6,444 nt of DNA from an uncultured Oscillospiraceae bacterium (GTDB lineage Bacteria; Bacillota; Clostridia; Oscillospirales; Oscillospiraceae), in the NCBI GenBank assembly GCA_910584805.1, contig CAJUCB010000010.1, positions 25,344 to 31,787 of the forward strand, in the 5' to 3' direction. Shown here piece by piece: positions 1 to 5,738 of the stretch. The notes below the pieces were generated by a model, which saw only the letters and a program-made list of their open reading frames with translations, was not told the origin of the DNA and made no database searches. Each line of letters opens with the position of its first letter. Position 1 is the stretch's first letter. The translations under genes and the position numbers were made by a program.

Positions 1-1
1 C

Positions 2-2269
2 AAGAACTCCATCAAGATCATCGGTGACAACACCGATATGCAGGTGCAGGCCTACTTCCAATACGACTCCAAAAAGTCCGGCGGTGTTACCGTTAGCCAC
101 CTGCGCTTTGGCCGCAACGAGATCAAGGCTTCCTATTACGTCACCAAAGCGGATTTCGTGGCCTGCCACCTGGCCTCTTACATTGAAAAATTTGATATTG
201 TCCAGGACGTGAAGCCTGGCGGGACGTTTTTGCTCAACTGCCCCTGGAATGAACAGGAGCTGGAAGAGCACCTCCCCGCCGCCGCCAAGCGTTATCTGGC
301 GCAAAACAACATCCGTATGTTCACCTGTGACGCTACCCACAAGGCCATTGAGTTGGGCATGGGCAACCGCTCCAACACCATCCTCCAGGCCGCATTCTTC
401 AAGCTGGCCAACGTAATCCCTGTGGAGGAAGCTGTCCAGCACATGAAGGACGCCATCGTGAAGAGCTATGGCCACAAGGGCATGGACATCATCATGATGA
501 ACTACAACGCTGTGGACGCAGGCATTGAGAGTGTACGGGAAGTACTGATCCCCGCTGGTTGGGTGGATGCTGTGGACGAGGCGGATGAGCCCGTCATCGA
601 CACCGACCGCGCAGAGCTGGCGGAGTATGTGAAGGATGTCATGATCCCCGCCAACGCCATGCGCGGGGATGCCATCCCTGTCTCCAAGCTCATGTCCACC
701 GCCGACGGCACCCTGCCCCAGGGTACGGCTGCCTTTGAGAAGCGGGGCATCGCTGTGGCCGTGCCCTCCTGGGATCAGGACCACTGCATCCAGTGTAACC
801 TCTGCTCCTACATCTGCCCCCACTCCTGTATCCGTCCCATCGTTATGGATGCCAACGAAGTGGTGGGCGCACCCAAGCACACCAAGATGCACGACATGCG
901 TGGTAAGGGCTGTGAGATCTACGCTTTCTCCATGACCGTTTCCGTGCTGGACTGTACCGGCTGCGGCTCCTGTGTGGAGGCATGTCCCGCCAAGACCAAG
1001 GCCCTGGCCATGAAGCCTCTGGACAGCCAGATGAACCAGCAGGCCGTGTTTGACTACGGGGTCAAGACTGTGACCAAGAAGCAGATTCCCTTTGCCAAGG
1101 AGACCGTCAAGGGAAGCCAGTTTGAGCAGCCCCTCTTCGAGTTCTCCGGTGCCTGCGCCGGTTGCGGAGAGACACCTTATGTCAAGCTGGTCACCCAGCT
1201 CTTCGGTGACCGGATGTACATCGCCAACGCCACCGGCTGCACCTCCATCTGGGGCGGCAGCGCCCCCTCCACCCCCTATACCGTGAACCGGGAAGGTCGG
1301 GGTCCCGCTTGGGAGAACTCCCTCTTTGAAGATGGCGCGGAGTTTGGCTATGGCATGAACCTGGCAGTGAACGCTCGGCAGACCGCTGCGGCGGACCTGG
1401 CCCGGGAGATCGCCCAGAATGAGCAGACGCCCCCCGCTGTGACCCTCTCTGCCCAGAAGTGGTTGAATCACCGCAAGGAGACCGACGGTTCCCGCACCAC
1501 TGGCGACGCCCTGGCAACCGCCCTGGACCAGGCCATTTCCGCAGGCGGAGCCAACGTGGAGCAGTTGAAGGCCCTCTATGACATGCGGGACATGTTCGCC
1601 CAGAAGTCCGTTTGGGCCTTCGGTGGTGACGGTTGGGCCTACGATATCGGCTACGGTGGTGTAGACCACGTGCTGGCTTCTGGGGAGAACGTGAACATCC
1701 TGGTGCTGGACACCGAGGTCTATTCCAACACCGGCGGCCAGGCCTCCAAGGCCACCAACACTGGCGCTGTGGCACAGTTTGCTGCAGCGGGTAAGTCCGT
1801 GCGGAAGAAGGACCTGGCAGCCATTGCCATGCAGTACGGCTCCGTTTATGTGGCTCAGATCGCCATGGGCGCCGACTACAACCAGACCATCCGGGCCCTC
1901 ATTGAGGCGGAGTCCTACCCCGGTACCTCCATCGTGATTGCCTATGCCCCCTGTATCAGCCATGGCATCAAGATGGGCATGAAGAACACCATGTTGGAGA
2001 TGAGTGCCGCAGTCCAGGCCGGTTACTGGCACCTGTTCCGTTACGACCCCCGCCGGGCCGAGGCAGGGAAGAACCCCTTCCAACTGGATTCCCCGGAACC
2101 CATCATGGACTTCCAGGAATTCATCAGCGGCGAGGTGCGTTACTCCTCCCTGCAGCTGACCTTCCCCGACCGGGCCAGAGAGCTCTTTGCCCGGGCCGAG
2201 CAGGAGGCCAAGGAAAAGTATCAGCGCTTGGAGCAGCTGAGCAAGAATTGGCAGCCTGTGAAGGAATAA
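2..2269 (+). CDS. nifJ: Pyruvate:ferredoxin (flavodoxin) oxidoreductase, C-terminal 755 residues; 5' end outside window
   Basis: This cytoplasmic enzyme oxidatively decarboxylates pyruvate with CoA to acetyl-CoA and CO2, passing electrons to ferredoxin; it is central to fermentation in anaerobes. The reading frame is open from base 2 and starts inside the protein (KNSIKIIG), so about 400 residues of the usual 1170-1200 are missing. Seen in order: the CoA-binding region; a two-cluster ferredoxin domain, with Cys motif CIQCNLCSYICPHSC from base 785 and CTGCGSCVEACP from base 953; then the thiamine diphosphate domain. The latter holds the proximal [4Fe-4S] ligands CAGCGETPY (from 1154), ATGCTSIWG, and the late Cys in APCISHG (1952-1954). 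The TPP/Mg motif GGDGWAYDIGYGG is followed by LDTEVYSNTGGQASKATNTG. All expected cluster cysteines in the visible part are present and the frame is unbroken, so the enzyme looks functional. A hairpin terminator follows, so it is probably a transcription unit separate from the van genes. Assignment to the family is near certain. Confidence 0.97.
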   Translation, partial: KNSIKIIGDNTDMQVQAYFQYDSKKSGGVTVSHLRFGRNEIKASYYVTKADFVACHLASYIEKFDIVQDVKPGGTFLLNCPWNEQELEEHLPAAAKRYLAQNNIRMFTCDATHKAIELGMGNRSNTILQAAFFKLANVIPVEEAVQHMKDAIVKSYGHKGMDIIMMNYNAVDAGIESVREVLIPAGWVDAVDEADEPVIDTDRAELAEYVKDVMIPANAMRGDAIPVSKLMSTADGTLPQGTAAFEKRGIAVAVPSWDQDHCIQCNLCSYICPHSCIRPIVMDANEVVGAPKHTKMHDMRGKGCEIYAFSMTVSVLDCTGCGSCVEACPAKTKALAMKPLDSQMNQQAVFDYGVKTVTKKQIPFAKETVKGSQFEQPLFEFSGACAGCGETPYVKLVTQLFGDRMYIANATGCTSIWGGSAPSTPYTVNREGRGPAWENSLFEDGAEFGYGMNLAVNARQTAAADLAREIAQNEQTPPAVTLSAQKWLNHRKETDGSRTTGDALATALDQAISAGGANVEQLKALYDMRDMFAQKSVWAFGGDGWAYDIGYGGVDHVLASGENVNILVLDTEVYSNTGGQASKATNTGAVAQFAAAGKSVRKKDLAAIAMQYGSVYVAQIAMGADYNQTIRALIEAESYPGTSIVIAYAPCISHGIKMGMKNTMLEMSAAVQAGYWHLFRYDPRRAEAGKNPFQLDSPEPIMDFQEFISGEVRYSSLQLTFPDRARELFARAEQEAKEKYQRLEQLSKNWQPVKE

Positions 2270-2283
2270 CATATAAGCGAGCC

Positions 2284-2323
2284 AAGGGCCTGCTGTCCGC
2301 AGAGTGCGGGCGGCAGGCCCTTT
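2284..2323 (+). terminator. Rho-independent-type terminator after nifJ
   Basis: Bases 2284-2300 pair with 2306-2322 in a 17-bp stem that includes two G-U wobbles and closes on a 5-nt loop (AGAGT). The stem is GC-rich (AAGGGCCTGCTGTCCGC on the left arm). The tail is short and interrupted (TTTCCTGTGCT), so the U-tract is weak. It begins 15 bp after the nifJ stop codon and precedes the vanR promoter region, as expected for a terminator that separates two units. Confidence 0.82.
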
Positions 2324-2334
2324 CCTGTGCTATC

Positions 2335-2351
2335 TTAGGAATTTCTTAACC
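2335..2351 (+). promoter_or_regulatory. Putative VanR operator upstream of vanR
   Basis: The sequence TTAGGAATTTCTTAACC contains two TTA-led half-sites with an 11-bp period, the spacing typical of tandem binding by OmpR/PhoB-class response regulators. The extended version from 2332 matches the element in front of murT at 15 of 20 positions, including ATCTTAGGA exactly. From memory it also resembles the 12-bp VanR box described for the vanA cluster. It lies 83 bp upstream of the vanR start, consistent with autoregulation. I cannot assign a convincing -10 or -35; weak candidates are TAAACC at 2374 and TAGGAT at 2394. Confidence 0.6.
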
Positions 2352-2433
2352 TTTTGTTCACAAAAAGGCAACGTAAACCCCTGTGGTATCTGGTAGGATT
2401 GGGAGCAAATTGGAGAGAAAGGAGTTTTGCAAG

Positions 2434-3135
2434 ATGCCGGATAAGATATTAGTGGTGGACGATGAACGAGAGATCTGCGACTTGGTGGCGCTTTACCTGC
2501 AAAACGAGAATTACACAGTTTTTCAATTTTACACAGCCAAGGAGGCCTTGGAATGTATCGAGTCCACCCAGCTGGACTTGGCGATTCTGGACATTATGCT
2601 GCCGGATACCAACGGTTTTGAGATTTGCCAAAAGATTCGGGAACACCACAGTTATCCTGTGATTATGCTCACAGCCAAGGATGCGGAGATGGACAAGATC
2701 ACTGGCCTAACCTTGGGGGCTGACGACTATGTGACGAAACCCTTCCGCCCTCTGGAACTGGTGGCCCGGGTGAAAGCCCAGCTCCGGCGCTACAAGCGCT
2801 ATGGCACTGCCCGCCCAGACGGCCCGGGGGATGCCCTCCTAGTCCACTCTGCCTTAGAGTTGAATACCGACACCCATGAGTGCCATTTAAATGGTAAGCC
2901 TTTGAACCTTACCCCCACAGAGTTTTCCATCCTCCGTATCCTTTTGGAACGGAAGGGGAAGGCTGTGAGCTCTGAGGAGCTGTTTTATGAGATTTGGAAG
3001 GACGAGTATTACAATAAGAACAGCAACACCATTACCGTCCATATCCGTCATTTGCGGGAGAAGATGGGGGACACAGTGGAGCATCCCCAGTATATCAAGA
3101 CCATCTGGGGGGTAGGGTATAAAATTGATGCTTAA
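2434..3135 (+). CDS. vanR: VanR-type OmpR-family response regulator
   Basis: This is a 233-residue DNA-binding response regulator, expected to be phosphorylated by the adjacent sensor kinase and then to activate transcription. The receiver domain (about 1-120) has the acidic pair D9/D10, phospho-acceptor D53 in LAILDIMLP, T80 and K102 in TKPF. The C-terminal winged helix (about 135-233) has the OmpR-class LTPTEFSILRIL and the recognition-helix segment NTITVHIRHLREKM, ending in IKTIWGVGYKI. Most of the protein matches my memory of VanA-type VanR (231 residues), notably NENYTVF, YTAKEALECI, ITGLTLGADDY and PFRPLELVARVKAQLRRYK. The closeness goes well beyond generic OmpR similarity. The ATG at 2434 is chosen because AAAGGAG at 2418-2424 is well spaced and the product then begins MPDKILVVDDE like VanR; an upstream GTG at 2383 would add an unrelated tail. 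The 3' end overlaps vanS by 8 bp. It is probably autoregulated through the repeat at 2335-2351. Confidence 0.95.
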   Translation: MPDKILVVDDEREICDLVALYLQNENYTVFQFYTAKEALECIESTQLDLAILDIMLPDTNGFEICQKIREHHSYPVIMLTAKDAEMDKITGLTLGADDYVTKPFRPLELVARVKAQLRRYKRYGTARPDGPGDALLVHSALELNTDTHECHLNGKPLNLTPTEFSILRILLERKGKAVSSEELFYEIWKDEYYNKNSNTITVHIRHLREKMGDTVEHPQYIKTIWGVGYKIDA

Positions 3136-4291
3136 AGGAAAACAGAAATGGTCCGACTATAAGCTGCTTCGGAGAAAGCTTTTTTTCGGCACTACCATCA
3201 TCGTGGCTGTGTCGGCGGTGCTGGTCTTTTTGGCCTATAGTTTCCTGCTCCGGGGCCGCTTTGCCAACTTTGTGGTGAAGTTTTTGACAGACTATGTTTA
3301 CCAAGACCGGGATGCCGCCCTGGCATTCTATTGGAACGTATTCCGGGATCATATGGATTTTCTCTTACTCCTGTCGGCAGTTGGGGTGTTCCTATTGATC
3401 CTGCGCTTTTATATGAGAAGCTTTACCAAGTATTTTAACCAAATCAACCAGGGCATTGACGCCATCATCCAGGAGAGTAACAACGATGTGGTGTTAGCGC
3501 CGGAGCTGGCGGCGACAGAACGGAAGATCAATCAAATCAAGCACACCCTGGCCCAACGCTCCATGGCGGAGCAGATTGCGGAACAGCGGAAGAATGACCT
3601 GGTGATGTATTTGGCCCATGACATCCGCACCCCCCTGACCTCTGTGATCGGCTACCTGAGCCTGCTGGAAGAGGTTCCGGAAATGCCCATTGAGCAGCGG
3701 GCAAAATATGTCCATATCACCCTGGAAAAGGCCCAGCGGCTGGAAACCCTGGTGAATGAACTCTTTGAAATTGCCCGCTACAACCTGCAACAAATCCCCT
3801 TAGAGAAGGAGGAAATCGACCTATCCTATATGTTGGTGCAAATCACCGACGAGTTTTATCCCCTGCTCTCGGCCCGTGGCAATACCGCTGTGCTTCAGGC
3901 TGGGGAGGACTTGACTGTCTCTGCCGATCCTGGAAAGCTGGCGCGGGTGTTCAACAACATCTTGAAAAACGCCGCTGCCTATAGCTATCCCAATACAGAA
4001 ATTCACATTTCTGCCCAGGAAGAGGAGGGGATGATTACCATTTGTATTCAAAATGAGGGGCCGACCATCCCGGCGGAAAAGCTGTCCACTATCTTTGAAA
4101 AGTTTTACCGCATGGATGACGCTCGCACCAGCGACAGCGGCGGCTTTGGCCTGGGGCTTGCCATTGCCAAAGAAATTGTCCTCCTCCATGGGGGGAGTAT
4201 CGCGGCCCAGAGTGCGGACCATGTGACCAGCTTCACCATTTCCCTGCCGGGGCAAACGCCGGGAGGAAAGAAAAAATCAAGGCAATCTTAG
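3128..4291 (+). CDS. vanS: VanS-type membrane sensor histidine kinase
   Basis: This 387-residue membrane kinase is the expected partner of the upstream regulator and is probably a sensor of glycopeptides or cell-wall damage. Transmembrane segments lie at about 19-41 and 77-95, enclosing a short outer loop of about 35 residues, as in VanA-type VanS. A HAMP-like linker (FTKYFNQINQGID) leads to the H-box EQRKNDLVMYLAHDIRTPLTS with H164, the same residue number as I recall for VanSA. The N-box holds N277 and N281 (NNILKNAAAYS). The G1-type box is near 309-311, the F-box FEKFYRMDDAR near 323, and the G2 box SGGFGLGLAIAKE near 338. All catalytic motifs are intact. Blocks such as KYVHITLEKA, YMLVQITDEFYPLLSA and DPGKLARVFNNILKNAAAYS follow VanSA closely. 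The ATG at 3128 lies inside the vanR stop region, with GTAGGGT upstream, so translation is probably coupled. The stop codon is embedded in the next operator. Confidence 0.95.
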   Translation: MLKGKQKWSDYKLLRRKLFFGTTIIVAVSAVLVFLAYSFLLRGRFANFVVKFLTDYVYQDRDAALAFYWNVFRDHMDFLLLLSAVGVFLLILRFYMRSFTKYFNQINQGIDAIIQESNNDVVLAPELAATERKINQIKHTLAQRSMAEQIAEQRKNDLVMYLAHDIRTPLTSVIGYLSLLEEVPEMPIEQRAKYVHITLEKAQRLETLVNELFEIARYNLQQIPLEKEEIDLSYMLVQITDEFYPLLSARGNTAVLQAGEDLTVSADPGKLARVFNNILKNAAAYSYPNTEIHISAQEEEGMITICIQNEGPTIPAEKLSTIFEKFYRMDDARTSDSGGFGLGLAIAKEIVLLHGGSIAAQSADHVTSFTISLPGQTPGGKKKSRQS

Positions 4292-4304
4292 GATTTCCTT
4301 AGGA
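4288..4304 (+). promoter_or_regulatory. Putative VanR operator upstream of murT, overlapping the vanS stop
   Basis: This is a perfect direct repeat TTAGGA-TTTCC-TTAGGA with an 11-bp period, the arrangement expected for a dimer of an OmpR-class regulator. It shares ATCTTAGGA and the spacing with the element before vanR. The vanS stop codon TAG (4289-4291) lies inside it. An AT-rich stretch follows (AATAAAACAATTAAATTTG). Possible -10 hexamers are TTAAAT (4314-4319) and TTGAAT (4320-4325); the latter would put the second half-site over the -35 position, the usual geometry for activation. Its location suggests VanR-controlled transcription of murT-gatD. Confidence 0.62.
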
Positions 4305-4332
4305 ATAAAACAATTAAATTTGAATCCCCCTT

Positions 4333-4371
4333 CCGCCCGTCCTTGGTATCATAAGACCATAGGACGGGCGG
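4333..4371 (+). terminator. Strong hairpin in the vanS-murT intergenic region (terminator or leader structure)
   Basis: CCGCCCGTCCT (4333-4343) pairs perfectly with 4361-4371. After one bulged T the helix continues with TGGT (4344-4347) pairing with ACCA (4356-4359), leaving an 8-nt loop. The sequence after the stem (CCTGTTTCT) has only a weak T-run. It lies 42 bp after the vanS stop and 41 bp before the murT start. It could terminate vanRS transcripts. If the promoter is the one suggested at about 4320, it would instead form the very 5' end of the murT mRNA. The structure is clear; its role is not. Confidence 0.6.
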
Positions 4372-4412
4372 CCTGTTTCTGCCCAAAGGAAACGATGGAA
4401 AGGGGCATAGAT

Positions 4413-5735
4413 ATGAGAAAATGTTTGGCCATCCTGTTGTGTAAGGTAGGGAGTTTTTTGGGAGGACTGATGGGTAAGGGGAGCACCCTGCCTGGCAAGC
4501 TGGCACTAATGTTGTGCCCGGATATCCTGCGACAGGTGGAGGTCCCAGAACATATCATTGCCGTTACCGGTTCCAATGGCAAGACCTCGACAGTGGAGCT
4601 CATCGCTGCCATCCTCCGCGGAGCTGGGAACACGGTGGTTCTGAATGAGAAGGGGGCCAACCAGTTGGAGGGAGTGGCAACGTCGGTGCTGACCCATGCA
4701 GACCTACAGGGGCGGGTAGTGGCCGATATCCTCCTGTTGGAGTGTGACGAGCGCAGCACGGCGCAGATTTTCCGGTATTTTCCCCCGAAACAGTTGGTGA
4801 TTACCAATCTATTTCGGGATCAGCTCACCCGGAACGGCCACCCTGAGTGGATATATGATGCAATCCTCTCAGCGATCCCGCCGGAAGTAGAGCTGATTTT
4901 GAACGCAGATGATCCTCTTTCCAGCTGCTTCTCCCGGGGACATGAGAAGGTGTCCTGGTTTGGGTTGGACCGGAGCGCGGCCTCTTCCAAGCAACCCACC
5001 GGCGTATACCATGATGGGGCCTGCTGCCCCATTTGCAAAGGGCCTATGGAATACGACTACGTTCACTACAACCACATCGGCGCTTACCGCTGCAGACGCT
5101 GTGGCCACCATAAGCCCAAAACCGATTACAACGGTACGTCCCTGGATTTGGAGACCGGAGAGCTGGTGATCGACCACTGGGTCAGCATCCTCCTGGATTT
5201 TTGCAGCATCTATCATGCCTATAACATCCTGGCGGCCTATGCCGTCAGCCGGCAAAATGGGGTAGGCCCAGAGCAGGCGGCGGAGGTGGTGAACCAATAT
5301 GCCCTCCAAAGCGGCCGGACACAGAGCTTTACCTTAGGGGAGCACCACGGCACGTTGCTCACCAGCAAACATGAGAACAGCATTTCTTATGACACAAACT
5401 TGCGCTACATCGCTGGGACAAAGCGGGACTGTGTGGTTCTCATCATCGTGGACAGTGTGAGCAGGAAATATTTCACCTGCGAGACCAGCTGGCTCTGGGA
5501 TATCGACTTTGCCCAGTTGAAGGCCCCCCATGTCAAACAGATCATCCTCTCTGGACGCTATGCCAACGACCTGGCGGAACGATTTTCTTTTACGGAGTTG
5601 GAGAACTGGTCTGTACAGCCCAGCATTTTTGCTGCGGCCCAGGCGTTGGAGGACGGAGGGAAAGAGGAGCTTTATGTAGTGACCTGTTTCTCGGATCGAG
5701 ACAAATTATTGGACCATGTGGAAAAGGAGATTTAA
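4413..5735 (+). CDS. murT: MurT-like Mur ligase family protein (lipid II amidotransferase ligase subunit), divergent C-terminal domain
   Basis: MurT is the ATP-dependent ligase half of the MurT-GatD complex, which amidates the D-glutamate of lipid II to D-isoglutamine at the inner face of the membrane. This protein has 440 residues (S. aureus MurT about 437). The ATG at 4413 is chosen for its AAAGGGG site and MurT-like N-terminus (MRKCLAILLCKV); an ATG at 4395 is possible. Seen in order: Mur P-loop TGSNGKTS (52-59); NEKGANQLEGVATS; LLECDE (108-113); TNLFRDQLTRNG (131-142); LNADDP; and a zinc ribbon with C205, C208, C227 and C230, a normal MurT insertion. A DUF1727-type C-terminal domain follows. 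There the match weakens: the family motif I recall as FNAYN reads YHAYN, the KNPAG segment reads KHENSIS, and the NDNAADGRDTSW segment reads VDSVSRKYFTCETSW. The last change replaces the Asp that completes the GatD catalytic triad with Glu357. It forms an operon with gatD, 3 bp apart. The MurT family is secure; the reaction is uncertain. Confidence 0.88.
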   Translation: MRKCLAILLCKVGSFLGGLMGKGSTLPGKLALMLCPDILRQVEVPEHIIAVTGSNGKTSTVELIAAILRGAGNTVVLNEKGANQLEGVATSVLTHADLQGRVVADILLLECDERSTAQIFRYFPPKQLVITNLFRDQLTRNGHPEWIYDAILSAIPPEVELILNADDPLSSCFSRGHEKVSWFGLDRSAASSKQPTGVYHDGACCPICKGPMEYDYVHYNHIGAYRCRRCGHHKPKTDYNGTSLDLETGELVIDHWVSILLDFCSIYHAYNILAAYAVSRQNGVGPEQAAEVVNQYALQSGRTQSFTLGEHHGTLLTSKHENSISYDTNLRYIAGTKRDCVVLIIVDSVSRKYFTCETSWLWDIDFAQLKAPHVKQIILSGRYANDLAERFSFTELENWSVQPSIFAAAQALEDGGKEELYVVTCFSDRDKLLDHVEKEI

Positions 5736-5738
5736 GCA

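Noticed and set aside
1191..1775. 194-codon open frame on the minus strand inside nifJ
   Set aside because: It is Arg/Pro/Gly-rich with no recognisable domain and lies wholly opposite the thiamine-binding region of nifJ, so it is a GC-bias shadow.
2383..2433. Upstream GTG start for vanR adding 17 residues
   Set aside because: The added residues are unlike VanR and would translate the ribosome binding site; the ATG at 2434 with AAAGGAG gives the typical VanR beginning.
2434..4291. Calling the locus a vancomycin-resistance cluster
   Set aside because: Only the regulator and sensor are present in the window; no vanH, D-Ala-D-Lac or D-Ala-D-Ser ligase, vanX, vanY or vanT is visible, so resistance cannot be claimed.
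4347..4352. TATCAT as the -10 box of the murT promoter
   Set aside because: It matches the consensus well but has no -35 at a suitable distance, sits in the upper stem and loop of the hairpin, and is about 43 bp from the operator, too far for usual VanR-type activation.
4320..4412. Upstream extension of murT from a TTG codon at 4320
   Set aside because: The extension would run through the hairpin region, has no ribosome binding site, and adds residues absent from MurT proteins; the ATG at 4413 has a good AAAGGGG site and a MurT-like N-terminus.
5025..5104. Cys-rich insertion in MurT as a novel domain fusion
   Set aside because: A four-cysteine zinc ribbon in this place is a normal feature of MurT proteins (S. 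aureus MurT has equivalent cysteines).
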